Origin: Enoplolaimus lenunculus
Taxonomy: Eukaryota; Nematoda; Enoplea; Enoplida; Thoracostomopsidae
Length of the DNA stretch: 64,000 nt
NCBI GenBank assembly: GCA_030248215.1
Contig: JASANG010003121.1
Location: 62,001 to 126,000 of the forward strand
Direction of reading: 5' to 3'
The translations under genes were made by a program, and so were the position numbers. The notes below the pieces were generated by a model, which was given only the letters and a program-made list of their open reading frames with translations, searched no databases and was not told where the DNA came from. Below are positions 45,984 through 57,145 of the stretch, one piece after another. Each line of letters begins with the position of its first letter. Position 1 is the stretch's first letter.

Positions 45984-46820
45984 ACATGATTTTGGAAACC
46001 CTGGTTATAGGTTCCATTGAAATTTTGTCGTGAAAAAGTTCCTACACACCCCTGAACTAAACTAACTCAGGGAGGAGGGGGGTGACCTCTAACCCTGGCT
46101 GCGTTTTCTTGATCATACGCAGTAATCACTCACTTTTGAGTTGATTTGTCTGGTTCTGAGCACCATTTTAAATTGGGGAGAATGTGAAAAAATTGGTCAG
46201 TATATTGTGGCAGGAAATCAGACACTTTTAACCGCTGGACGTTGTCGTATTTTGCAATTAATATCGGTTTCTTTGATTTGAGGCTCTCGTGTTTTGTCTA
46301 AAACGCTAAAAAGCAATAAAAATGACACTGCTTATTAAAATGACTTAAAAAAATCAAATTTCTAGCCAAAAAATCTACCGGGTGTAGAATAGGGTTCTAC
46401 GCGGCAGCGTCGAACTTTGATTCAGTTTGTGTAGTCAAGAAAAGCCTATTTCGGCGAGAGTCAATTTGACTCATCATTTTTTTGCAGTGTACTTATTGCG
46501 CATATTCGATAGGAAAACAATTGCACGATGCTGTTAAACCACCGCCATCGTCTAAAATTGGAAACTTATCTCTGTTTCGCTGCTACTTCTGCTGGTCATT
46601 TGGACTCCGGCTCCAGGCATGTGACCGAAATACAACGAAACACAAATGTAAACAAACATGGCAAACGGGCTCAACCGAACAAGCTTAACCAGTAAGTAAC
46701 GCACTTTACGAATTGGCAACATTTTTACGATACACCGAATTCGTCTCCTTTACTGAAATAAGCAACAACTTCTATTGAAGATAAGCCAGGGTTGTAATGA
46801 TACCGGTATAACAAGCCTAC

Positions 46821-47091
46821 TTAACCCTTTCTCACATGAATATTTTCTATTTCCCCTGAGACCTACTTTTATGCTAGGATTCGAACTCCAGTGACTGGAG
46901 TGGGAGGCATATACCATCACCACCCAGCTGTAGGAGCTTAACGCTCGAGCCCGAGGGGGCTTTCACGTCTTGTGGTGATTTAGTAGTATGTATACATGTT
47001 GCAATTGTTAAACACGGCGCGATACATACTATTTAACGTATATACACTGCGCTGAGTTGCCTACAGGCAACTCAATGTGAGAAGGGGTTAA
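46821..47091. mobile_element. TTAA-flanked piggyBac-like MITE carrying a tRNA-like sequence, copy 2
   Basis: TTAACCCTTTCTCACATG and CAATGTGAGAAGGGGTTAA lie at its ends. On - the tRNA-like part reads CAGCTGGGTGGTGATGG (A-box-like), loop CTCCCAC and B-box GAGTTCGAATCC. It is about 90 percent like copy 1, and the same size. Confidence 0.85.
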
Positions 47092-47105
47092 TTGCATATC
47101 GTGTT

Positions 47106-47340
47106 CTGGGACAATATTCCCAATTGTGTTCAGCACCTATCACCAGATAAAACGACAGGCTTTTAAACCGACTAACTCCTGCAATCGCGGATCTCTAAAG
47201 TGGCACAGTGGTAGCAGAAGACACCAAATACCAAAACCTGTACTAAACTTTGAACCACATCGTTTACTGGTTCAAAAGCTTAATAGAAGACTATTGACCA
47301 ACTGATGATAGTTGCTACACCACGTTTGAGAATGTGAACC
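47106..47340. repeat. CTATCACC-hairpin MITE-like repeat
   Basis: The left part has CAGCACCTATCACCAG and the right part has CTGATGATAGTTGCTACAC then CACGTTTGAGAATGTG, inverted relative to each other. It sits directly next to the TTAA element at 46,821-47,091. Confidence 0.55.
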
Positions 47341-48091
47341 TTGTCACTATTACAAAATCAGAATAAAAAGCCTTTATGACTGCCCTTTGGTGTCATGAAA
47401 TCAGCGGTGGTTCATCATGGGGATCAAAAACATCAACAGGACTGGATTAATACATTCGGCGTAGGTACAGAGTTTGGACGTTCTTAGGAATTCAATAATA
47501 ATTGATTTATCCTATTGATCATGACCGATTGGAGTTTCCCGGTACCAACTGCATGGTTTAACGTTGCCAGCGCTTCAGAAACTATGGCTTTCGGAATTAA
47601 AGGACAAACACGAACAGATTTGAAGAGAAGGTATCTACTATTCGTTAATTCGTAAACATATAAGCTCTACCAGGCGTATTCTTTGAAAAAATTTAATTGT
47701 TTGAGGATTAAAATTTAACACACTTGCAACTGAATTGAATATCTTTTGCGTAAAAAATTACACCAAGAGTGCATAGTACAAGAGTGCGCAGCTCTTGGGG
47801 ATCCGCATGTTACAAAATGTACCACCGGGCGTTGAGTTTATGGCTGACCCCCCTTTGTTTAGAGGGGGTCGTTCTCACATGCAATAACCCTAAATTAAAC
47901 TATAGGAGGATGATTTTTGTAGCTGAATACATAAAGTGCCATGGTTCGCACAGGATGTGCTCCCTCGAGATATTTTGAAACCGAAATTGCACGTCCAGGT
48001 TATACCCATTCTAATAGTTTAGTCAATATATAACTATAGCAAACAAGTGGGCAAAATTGAAATATACAGAGAAAGCATGCCGGGGAGTAGA

Positions 48092-48332
48092 GGCCAGTGT
48101 AGAGAACATGAGCGGAACAGTATTATAAGCATATTCCTAAGCCTAAGCCTAAACTTAAGCGTAAGAATGAGCATATTTTTAAGCATAAGCCTAAACCTAA
48201 GCCTAAGCGTAAGAATGAGAATATTCCTAAGTGTAAGCCTGAGCTTAAGCCAAGCAAAAAATTAGTCTAAAGTTAAGCTTACACTATTCTAGTCCCACAG
48301 AAAAACGTTCCGCCCCTGATCTTTACATGGGC
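48092..48332. mobile_element. GGCCCATGTA MITE (CTAAGC-array family), copy 5
   Basis: The left end GGCCAGTGTAGAGAACATG and the right end CGCCCCTGATCTTTACATGG flank a CTAAGC/GCGTAAGAATGAGCATATT array and the TAAGCTTACACTATTC block. Mirrored at 59,956-60,196. Confidence 0.85.
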
Positions 48333-48731
48333 GAAAGTTTCAAAGACCCTGGACAAAAATCACTAACGGAGTTGAATTCCATGCGTTCACGGTGGCTACA
48401 TCCTTGAAGGGGTATTCCAAAAAATACCATTTAAATTTCTTAAAAATCACAAAATATACGCTTTTCACCGTCTTTATGGCTGCCAAAATTTATTCTTGTT
48501 TACTCTCCAAAAATGAAACACTGCCTACGCCGATGGTATACTTGAGTTGACAGTTGCCGTTGAAATTATAAAATTCAACTCAACAGTCACACAGTGAAAG
48601 TGTTATTCAAGTAAAAACGAATTGAAATCGAACTTGTAGGTACATTTTAATTCATTGAAACATTACATTTCACCATGTTGACATTGTATGTCTGAACACG
48701 TCAAATATAATTTGTTTTATTTGATACATAT

Positions 48732-48947
48732 GGCCCATGTATATATACACAAGAGCCGTAACAGTATTATAAGCATATTCCTAAGCCTAAGCCTAAGCAA
48801 AAGCCTAAGTTTAAGCGTAAAGATGCGTCTATTAACCCTAAGTCTATTAAAGCGTAAAAACTACGCAAAAAAGTTAGTCTAAAGCGTAACCTGACACTGT
48901 GTACAGCCATGCAGGAAAACGTTCCGACCCTGTTCTATACATGGGCC
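48732..48947. mobile_element. GGCCCATGTA MITE (CTAAGC-array family), copy 6
   Basis: GGCCCATGTATATATAC and CCCTGTTCTATACATGGGCC are its ends. The array is short and partly decayed. Mirrored at about 59,333-59,550. Confidence 0.8.
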
Positions 48948-49212
48948 AAACATAAAATTTATCGCCTAAAAATCAAACAGAACGGACTTTAGAATAAAAA
49001 CCAAACATACGCAACAGATTAAATACAACGATTGCTCTAGCGACAACTGACCGGAAGACGATTGACCAAGTGCGACAATTGCCTAAATACCATAAAACAC
49101 AAACTTTCGGTCCATTAATCCATTAGCTGGAAATTTTAGCGGTATTTTGCGTTGATAATTTGCTTTTGAGTCGATAAGAAAAACACGAAGATATGCCAGC
49201 GTGTTAATACAC

Positions 49213-49474
49213 CACCGTAAATTTCAGTGAATTGATTTTAATTCTTCAGCGATTTGAATTCGGAATGAGTTGAGAGTCACTGAGTCACTATACAAGGTGT
49301 TTCAGAACTTAACATCGAATACTGAATTGATTGAACTCATTCCTGAGGTAATCAAATTTAAGCCGGAATTCAATCAGCACAGATTGAGTTAATGTTTACT
49401 GTTATTAACTGAGAAATATACCGTGAAATGACTAATTCGTACTTTGAGGTAACTAATCAACTCACTGGAATTTT
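49213..49474. mobile_element. ACTCAGAATGAGTT palindromic MITE, copy 3
   Basis: ACCGTAAATTTCAGTGAATTG and CAACTCACTGGAATTTTAC are diverged inverted ends. The interior retains CGGAATGAGTTGAG and TTGAACTCATTCC. Mirrored at 58,797-59,063. Confidence 0.7.
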
Positions 49475-50033
49475 ACATTTGTTTTTAAAGCAGGGTCAAA
49501 ACATCTCCGACGGCAAAAGTTTCCTTGGGTATGAGAGGTTCCTGGTTTTCATTCGTATATGGTCTCGATCAAAGGGGACATAAAATCGCAATTGGCCAAC
49601 TGAACTGAGATACACCATTTTTGTTATATTAAATATTTTGTCTTTAAATATTCAACAATAAATTACAATGAAATATATGCAGTATAGCGTAGATGTCGTC
49701 AAATTATGGCCGCAATTTATATATAAAGGGAAAAATGATGCTAATTAGCTTCCTAATACGCCTCATCAGAAAATCCCTACTAAAATGGTTATAAAATCTT
49801 AAATATTGCCACGAATTCTTAATAGCCGGATTCAAATTGTAGTCTTTTAGTTTATTCGGAGTCGCTCGTATCTCTAAACGGCTGAAATTTTATTTGGAAA
49901 CCATAAACTAACGAAACAAAACAAGTTAATAAAATAGACAACAAAAGTTAAGCCAAAATATCTATACAGTTAACAATCCATATCGCAACTAAATAAAATT
50001 TAGAATCAAATTTCAAAGCCGGCAGCATTGCTA

Positions 50034-50221
50034 GACTCACAAACTATTAAACTCAGCTATAAGAGCTTGACGCTCGAGCCCGAGGGGGCTCTCACGTCTT
50101 GTGGTGATTTAGTACTGCGTATACGTGTTGCAATTGATAAACACGGTGCGATATATACTATATAACGTATATACACTGCGCTGAGTTGCCTATAGGCAAC
50201 TAAATGTGAGAAGGGGTTAAT
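50034..50221. mobile_element. TTAA piggyBac-like MITE, truncated copy
   Basis: Only the right two thirds are present: from ACTCAGCTATAAGAGCTTG in the middle of the tRNA-like part, through GCCCGAGGGGGCTC and GTTGCCTATAGGCAAC, to ATGTGAGAAGGGGTTAA at 50,221. The left TIR is missing. Confidence 0.8.
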
Positions 50222-50434
50222 GCGTTGTCCACTTTAATTTACGCCCTACCTATAGAAATCGAAAACGCCTTTTTCTAATTTGATTTTGAATAAAAGGCTA
50301 CCAGTTGGAAATTGAATTTGAAAATAGTCTTGACTTACACGTATGCCTAGAACATTAACCTGCTTGCCTTCATTCTATAGCTTAGAGAAAATATACCTAC
50401 AATTAAGTTTTAAAAACAATTTTAATATTTTTTC

Positions 50435-53400
50435 TCAAACCGACCACTGATTCGACGAAAATGATGTTATTCGATTCGACTGCGTATCTCGCCAAATAAC
50501 CGTTGTGCATCGATCGGTTCCGCGACTTTTTACCGGAACCAAAAAACTAGCACCAGGCGCTAGATGCACTACTGTATTTTTGCCAGAAATCGGGCTGCCA
50601 ATTAATAGGCCGACTTGATTTTCGATGGACGCGGACAATTCGTCCGAAGTGACGTAATTGTTAACGGATAGCAAATGACGTGAGTCTGCGCTTAGTAAAT
50701 GACACGAGTCAGTAGTTAGCAAATGACGTGAGTCTACGCTTAGCAAATGACGTGAGTCTGCGCTTAGTAAATGACGTGAGTCAGTAGTTAGCAAATGACG
50801 TGAGTCTGCGGTTAGTAAATGACGTGAGTCTGTGCTTTGTTCGGTGTCGTTATGAAAACCGTTTACAGGAATGACCGGTGATACGTTGGGTTGATTAATA
50901 GGAATTTTTCCAGAAAACAAGCCATCGTTAGATAGCGATTCTGAGTCTTGGGCCAATTCGACAAACGTTCGACGACCAAAACAAAACCAGTAAAAGCATT
51001 GGAGCAAAGAAATGATCGAAGCACCGCAAAACAGTGAAATCATACCGCCGATGTTCGAGATTAGTTTGCCTGAAACAAAATCATAATTGATCCCATCGTT
51101 GGCACAGATGGAACGGACCGTGCATACGGGGCCTACAGATTGGGATACTCAACGATCGGTGGACTTAGAGACCGGAAGGTTTAGGTTTATGCTTAGGATT
51201 AGGATTAGGCTTAATACGCTTAGGCTTCGTCTAATACCGTAACCAGTTAGCATTGGTTGAACGGCCCACGTTAATTATAAAAGGTGCCTGCTGCCTGCTA
51301 ATTCCGAAGCTTATATTTAGACTAATACGCTTAGGCTTAAACTTAGGTCTAATCGTGTAAGGTTAGGTTTAGGCTTTATAGCGCGTATGGACTTAATGTT
51401 AATATGGAACGAACAAGAAACCAAACGTAATTTTAGATCCTTTCGCAAATGTGCCATAACTTTTTTAATCTATGACTGGGGGAGCAACACTTTTCGGCCC
51501 ACCCCCCTTTAGTTAGGCGCCCGGAATGACCAATATTTGGCATTTGGCCAATCGTCGTAGAAACATCATTAGAGCAATTGTCGCGTTTGAGCAATTGCCG
51601 TTTGGGTAATCGTCGACGTCCTTCGATGGGTAAACGACGTAATTTTTACAATCCAAACAATTTTCAGAATATCAAACTTGCAATATGCAAATATAACTTT
51701 GTTATATATCCTATCAAAATGAAATCTTGGTTAGGGTCCCGCTGGACTTGGCGTCCGGCGCCGTCCGTCACCCGTCCGTCACGCGTCGATCCGTCACTCA
51801 TACGGCGCCGTCCGTCACCATCCGTTACCATACGTTATCGTACGTGAGTTTTTTGCGTACGATGCCGCACGGGTGACGGGCGGCACCGCACGTCAACAAT
51901 AGTCTAGCGCAACCCTTACGCTCTTGAGAAACTAAATATATTATAGTTTCATAGTTATCAATTATAAACCAACAAATTACCAAACGAATAAATATAATTT
52001 TCTTCCAAAAACGAACTACTCATATGATCTTTGAGTCGAATAGTGATTTTATTGGCTACGTTTAATGAAGATTTATGCCGATTGCTCAACTCGAGTTGAT
52101 TTGCTCGAGATAATGTGTTTCGAGTTGGAACAACCGTTGAATCGTACGTCCATTGTTTACAGTGTAGAAAACAGTTACGTTGACATTGACTAACTTTTGC
52201 TGGAAATGGACGAATACATTGTGCAACATCGAAATTATCAATAATCATTTGTGTTGTTTCTTAAAATATAAACGTCTCAGTGTCAGCTTTAGGTACACAT
52301 AGAACAAAAATTGTCTGATATTCAAGAAATATTGTCTAAAATTTAAGACAATTATGTCTTAATACAGCCTCCAGACATATATATGCATTGAATTCTAAAC
52401 TTTTATTTGTGACATTTTTCATTCAGACGAGATTTTTTAAGTGTCTGAAAAAATGTCTGAATGAAAAATGTCAGAAATAAAAGCCTGGAATTCAATGCAT
52501 ATATGTCTGTATTTTAAGACAATTATTTCTTAATACAGTCTCCAGACATATATATGCATTGAATTCCAAACTTTTATTTCTGATATTTTGCCTTAAGACA
52601 ACATTTTTTAAGACATCAGTGTTAAAAACAGAGATTTGCCAGGGAAGCAGAGTCCAATACTTGGAGCCAAGGCTCAACCAAGATCCCCAATACCACAATC
52701 AAAGAAGACTACAAGACGTAAATCTTAAGGTCGGGGAATCCTGAGCTCAACCTGAAATATCATTGAAACTCAATTACTGTAATGTACGTAAACTTGTCTT
52801 CTATTGATTGGCTACAGTAATTTCTTAAATATGACATTTTACCTGACCAGTTTCAAACAAACGCCTGATACGAAAGTTGAATGACAGAAAATACCCTCAA
52901 CGCCGAGTTAGCTCTGTGTCAACGCGATCGAGCCCATAGCCTGAGTTTAGCCCACCTAGAAAAATTTGCACACCCCAGTAGAAACGTTTCAACTTTGCTT
53001 ATATGTCCTCGGAGCCAATGTAAAGAACAGGGACGGAACAGTATTACAAGCATATTCCACAACCTAAGCCTAAGCCTAAACCTAACGGTAAGAACGAGCG
53101 TATTCCTAAGCTAAGCCTGAGCCTTAGCCTAGCCTAAACCGAACAAAGACTTAGTCTAAAGCTTAAGCTTACACTTTTCTAGTCCCACAGAAAAACGTTC
53201 CGTCCATGATCTTTTTACATGGGCCATCATCAGTAACCCTTGTATCCCTGATTTTTAAACCATTGAGGGTCTCAAACGGGCTTTACTTACCCAAAAAACT
53301 ACAAAACGTTTCGTTTGCACTCAAATATCCACTAAACGTTGTACAATTGAAGCATGCAAGCATTTCACGAGCAAAACACTGTTGTGAACACATTTGTGAA

Positions 53401-53667
53401 TGTAAATGCCGACTGCTTAGTTCTTCATCCGATACACACGGATCATCGCGAGCGTTAAGTCGCACCGTATACTGCACTGACAATAGCATAACGTAGTTTG
53501 CGTCAGGTTGCAGTTCAAGAAAGTGCAATTTGCTGTTATTTGGGTTGCCAAATGCAATTTGGTACGAATAGTCGATGCGTAACGCGGCAGACAGCCAATT
53601 TTCAAGTAAGTTTGAACGGTTAATTTTGATATATACACGCGGTTCAAATAGTTCCATACCTTTGGTG
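50435..53667 (-). CDS. DEG/ENaC (acid-sensing type) cation channel, 3' three exons
   Basis: A sodium-permeable channel subunit of the degenerin/ENaC/ASIC family. Exons on -: 53,667-53,291 (after AAATTCTAG), 52,259-51,981 (after ATATTTTAAG) and 51,069-50,435 (after TTTGTTTCAG; stop TGA). Phases match. The first two encode the Cys-rich extracellular part (ARDDPCVSDEE, MCSQQCFAREMLACFNC, AQCIRPFPAKVSQCQRNC). The third starts YSFGKLISNIGGMISLF then CGASIISLLQCFYWF, the TM2 segment; GAS is the selectivity-filter tripeptide known in ASICs. A cytosolic tail of about 165 residues follows, with seven 8-residue repeats of the type DSRHLLSA. The N-terminal tail, TM1 and proximal extracellular exons are absent; they should lie above 53,667, where the assembly folds back. 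Exons two and three recur inverted and damaged at 55,952 and 57,146. Confidence 0.88.
50660..50845. repeat. 24-bp coding tandem repeat in the channel's cytosolic tail
   Basis: About seven units of AAATGACGTGAGTC plus a ten-base variable part encode, on -, the octamer DSRHLL(T/S)(A/T/V). The frame is preserved and substitutions are mainly in the last two residues, so it behaves as coding sequence. One unit has DSCHLL. Confidence 0.9.
51733..51925. mobile_element. GGGTTGCGCTATAC-TIR element, intron copy
   Basis: TTAGGGTCCCGCTGGACTTGG and AATAGTCTAGCGCAACCCTTA are its imperfect inverted ends. The core is GTCCGTCACCCGTCCGTC and TTACCATACGTTATCGTACG. Mirrored at about 56,292-56,478. Confidence 0.7.
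52318..52622. mobile_element. TTAAGACA/TGTCTTAA palindromic MITE
   Basis: Two nested inverted halves share ATACAGCCTCCAGACATATAT, TATGCATTGAATTC and AAACTTTTATTTCTGA, with a TGTCTGAAAAAATGTCTGA centre near 52,450. It lies in the channel's intron and is mirrored at 55,590-55,905. Confidence 0.65.
53012..53225. mobile_element. GGCCCATGTA MITE (CTAAGC-array family), copy 7
   Basis: GAGCCAATGTAAAGAACAGG and CGTCCATGATCTTTTTACATG lie at its ends; a short CCTAAGCCTAAGCC array is inside. A heavily degraded mirror image can be followed at about 55,195-55,295. Confidence 0.8.
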
Positions 53668-54520
53668 CTAGAATTTAGTATTTTGACCCTTGTATACTTG
53701 CTACATCTGCTTTATAATTATACTTAGGCCTCGGGTTAGGAAAAGCATGCCTAGGCGTAAGATTAAGCGTTTGACTATTAAGGCTAACTCTTTTAGCCTA
53801 ATCGTTTGGGTTAGGACTATGTTTCACCTAAACGTAAGCCTAAAGAACGATGTTAAAAGTGGAGAATAACATGAATATATGCATAAACATTTCAATCAAC
53901 TACTCGTCATTTCAAAACATTCTAAAGCCCTATTCACACGTGCAAGTTTATTTGCAGCTGGAAATACTTCATTAAAAATCATACCTAGAAATTTAGTTCA
54001 TATATGTGAACAACCAAGCAAGTTCACTGAATTTTTATTGCAGCCGATTTCTCATTGACTGATGAAAAAATGCAATTTTTGCGTGCAAAATTTGCACTTG
54101 TGAATAGGGTTTTGGGCTATAAAAGCATCAAAATTGTAGCTAAAATGTAATTTTTTTAGCGAACTTAAGCATCACATGTATATTGTTTATCGTGAGCAAG
54201 GGTGTGAGTAGATATCATGGGGCCTCGTAAATTCCAACACACCGTTCCCCCCAAAACACGTCAGTTGGAAGCGACGGTTTGCCATGTGATTTTAAAAACA
54301 AACATACGTCTGGTTTCTGGCTCGTTTCGCTCGTGAGGTTTTATTATTAGTTTAGAAATTTGACACCCGAGGTCTCCCAAAATTGAAAGTTTGTCTTGGG
54401 ATCTCAATCAAAAAAGGCGTCTGGTTTCTGTACCAGCTTCGCTCGCGAGGTTTTCTTTACTATTGTAACTGCTGTGTACTCTTAACTGATCAGACGTGTA
54501 TGCTTTTGATACAAAACGCA

Positions 54521-54710
54521 GTCCATCTATATAACAGGGCCGCATCGTTTTCCAGAGGGGCTATAATAGAGTCAGCTTAAGGTTTAGACTAATTTTTTTG
54601 CTTAGGCTTAGGCTTAGGTTAAGGAATAGGCTTATCCATACGCTTAGGCTTAGGCTTAGGCTTAGGAATATGCTTATACTACTGTCCCGGCCCTGTTCTA
54701 TACATGGACC
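54521..54710. mobile_element. GGCCCATGTA MITE (CTAAGC-array family), copy 8
   Basis: GTCCATCTATATAACAGGGC and CCCTGTTCTATACATGGAC are its inverted ends. It is in reverse orientation, with CTTAGGCTTAGG runs and TAGACTAATTTTTTTGC. Confidence 0.8.
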
Positions 54711-54759
54711 CAAAACGAGAAGGGTCGTATAACGCGACACTCCAGCAGATAACGTTTGC

Positions 54760-54890
54760 TTAACCACTTCTCACATTGAGTTGCCTATAGGCAACTCAGC
54801 GCAGTGCATATACGTTAAATAATATATATCGCACCGTGTTTAACAATTGCAACACGTATACAGAGTACTAAATCACAAAGCGTGAGGGGG
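54760..54890. mobile_element. TTAA piggyBac-like MITE, cut off at the fold-back
   Basis: It runs from TTAACCACTTCTCACATTG through GTTGCCTATAGGCAAC and GCACCGTGTTTAACAATTGC to AAATCACAAAGCGTGAG. The family sequence then stops and is replaced by C-free sequence. Confidence 0.8.
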
Positions 54891-55199
54891 GGGTTTAAAA
54901 GGGAGGAGTTTTTATGGGGGGTTGTATATATAGTAAGTATGAGGTATTGGGGAATGTAATAGTTTTAGATTAGATAGGAGTGGGAGTTTTTATATTTTTT
55001 TATTTAGGGTAAGAGGAGGGAGAGTTTATTTGGAAAAGGAGGAGGATGAGGGGAGGTATTAAATAAATGAAGTTTTATTTTATGGGGTGTGAGGAAGGTA
55101 TTTTTTAGTTTTTTGAAGGGTAGGTTTGTTTGGGGAGGGGGTAGGTTAGGTTGAGTTTTTGGGTGGATAGAATGTAAGTTAAGTTTAGTAGTTTTGTTT
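54882..55199. other. 318-base stretch with no C on the + strand
   Basis: From just after CG at 54,881 to 55,199 there is not a single C; the sequence is only G, A and T, with long G and T runs. Parts line up loosely with the reverse complement of 53.2-53.4 kb (TTTTTTAGTTTTTTGAAGGG with the strand around 53,290-53,310). It marks the turn of the inverted duplication and is most simply a base-calling failure. Confidence 0.85.
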
Positions 55200-55951
55200 C
55201 GGTTTAGGCTAGTAAGTAGGTTAGCTAAATCTGCTCTTCTTACGTTAGGTTTAGGCTTAGTTAGGTTGATATTTTATATGTTTCTGTTCTTATTCTCGGA
55301 ATAAAAAGTTGAGTTTTTGGCGGTAAATTTTAGGTGGCTAATAGGTATGGTCATCGCGTTGAAAAAAGCACGCTTAGGTATTTTCGTATTACTTTTTTGT
55401 ATAGTTGTTGACTGGTAGGTAAATGTATATTTAAGAATTATGTAGCAATAATAGAGAAAGTTTAGCATTAAGTATTGGTTTAATGTTTCAGGTTAGCTCA
55501 TTCCCACTAATTAGTTGTAGTCTTCTTTGTTGTGGATTGGGATCTTGGTTAGCCTTCTCAAGTTGCTCTCTTCCCTGGAAAATCTCTCTTTTTAACACTG
55601 ATGTCTTAAATAATGTATTAAGTCACAAATATCAGAAATAAAAGTTTGGAATTCAATGCATATATATGTCTGGAGACTGTATTAAGAGATATTGTCTTAA
55701 AATACAGACATATATCGCATTAGAATTTAGCTTCTTTTCTGACATTTAATACAGACATTTTTTCAGACACTTAAAAATTTCGTTTGAATGAAAAATGTCA
55801 CAAATAAAAGTTTAGAATTCAATGCATATATATGTCTGGAGGCTGTATTAAGACATAATTGTCTTAAATTTTAGACAATATTTCTTGAATATCAGACAAT
55901 TTTTGTTCTATGTGTACCTAAAGCTGACACTGAGACGTTTATATTTTTAAG

Positions 55952-56231
55952 AAAAACAACGCGAATGATTATTGATAATTTCGATGTTACAATGTATTCG
56001 TCCATTTCCAGCAAAAGTTCGTCAATGTCAACGTAACTGTTTTTCCTACACTGTAAACAATGAACGTAATTCAACGGTTGTCCAACTTGAAACACATTAT
56101 CTCGAGCAAATCAACTCGAGTTGAGCAATCGGCATAAATCTTCATTAAACGTAGCCAATAAAATCACTATTCGACTACAAAGATCATATGAGTAGTTCGT
56201 TTTTTGGAAGAAAATTATATTTATTCGTTTG
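55952..56231 (+). pseudogene. Inverted copy of DEG/ENaC exon 52,259-51,981
   Basis: Acceptor TTTTTAAG and donor TTTG|GTAATT are still visible, but small indels break the reading frame relative to the left-arm exon (for example CACAATG has become ACAATG, and CGAACTACT is lengthened in its T run). This is probably sequencing error and not gene decay. Confidence 0.75.
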
Positions 56232-57145
56232 GTAATTTGTTGGTTTATAATTGATAACTATGAAACTATAATATATTTTAGTTTCTCAAGAGCGTAAGGG
56301 TTGCGCTAGACTATTGTTGACGTAGTTCAGCCGTCACCGTGCGGCATCGTACGCAAAAGCTCACGTACGATAACGTATGGTAACGGATGGTGACGGACGG
56401 CGGCGTATGAGTGACGGATCGACGCGTGACGGACGGGTGACGGACGGCGCCGGACGCCAAGTAGCGGGACCCTAACCAAGATTTCATTTTGATAGGATAT
56501 ATAACAAAGTTATATTTGCATATTGCAAGTTTGATATTCTGAAAATTGTTTGGATTGTAAAAATTACGTCGTTTACCCGTCGAAGGACATCAACGATTCC
56601 CGAAACAGCAATTGCTCAAACGCGACAATTGCTCTAATGATGTTTCTACGACGATTGGCCAAATGCCAAATATTGGTCATTTCCGGGCGCCTAACTAAAG
56701 GGGGATCGGCGGAAAATGTTCTCCCAGTCATAGATTAAAAAAGTTATGGCACATTTGCGAAAGGATCTAAAATTACGTTTTGTTTCTTGTTCGTTCCATA
56801 TTCTAACATTAAGTTGCCATACGCGCTATAAAGCCTAAACCTAACCTTACACGATTAGACCTAAGTTTAAGTCTCTAAGCGTATTAGTCTAAATATAAGC
56901 TTCGGAATTAGCAGGCAGCAGGCACCTTTTATAATTAACGTGGGCCGTTCAACCAAATGGCTAACTGGTTACGGTATTAGACGATAGACCTAAGCGTATT
57001 AAGCCTAATCCTAATCCTAAGCATAAACCTAAACCTTCCGGTCTCTAAGTCCACCGATCGTTGAGTATCCCAATCTGTAGGCCCCGTATGCACGGTCCGT
57101 TCCCATCTGTGCCCAACGATGGGATCAATTATGATTTTGTTTCAG

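Larger units (their letters stand above)
44791..50033. other. Intron or intergenic DNA, repeats only
   Basis: No exon is supported between the galactosyltransferase exon and the DEG/ENaC gene. The missing first galactosyltransferase exon may lie here. Minus-strand open runs near 46,630-46,500 (MFVYICVSLYFG start) and near 47,640-47,510 were considered but carry no domain. MITEs at 45,671, 46,821, 48,092, 48,732 and 49,213 occupy much of it. Confidence 0.45.
44321..54890 (+). repeat. Left arm of a large inverted duplication
   Basis: This segment reappears inverted at 54.9-64.0 kb. Mirrored landmarks: 44,790 with 63,531; 45,671 with 62,650; 48,092 with 60,196; 50,435 with 57,806; 52,259 with 55,952; 53,141 with 55,200. 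The left arm has intact splice sites and open exons throughout, so it is the trustworthy copy. Confidence 0.9.
53668..54890. other. Last forward-strand DNA before the fold-back
   Basis: No exon is recognised. It contains the CTAAGC-family MITE at 54,521-54,710 and the start of a TTAA element at 54,760. Reading quality collapses at about 54,882, in the middle of that element. Confidence 0.6.

Noticed and set aside
46482-46690. Candidate first exon (membrane anchor) of the galactosyltransferase on -, frame starting MFVYICVSLYFG
   Set aside because: The hydrophobic start is short and followed by a Ser/Thr-rich run and a stop, with no donor that reaches the acceptor at 44,790 in the needed phase.
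47510-47640. Minus-strand open run KSVRVCPLIPKAIVSEALATL-like, possible exon
   Set aside because: It reads like protein, but has no recognised domain, no convincing acceptor and no phase link to the neighbouring exons.
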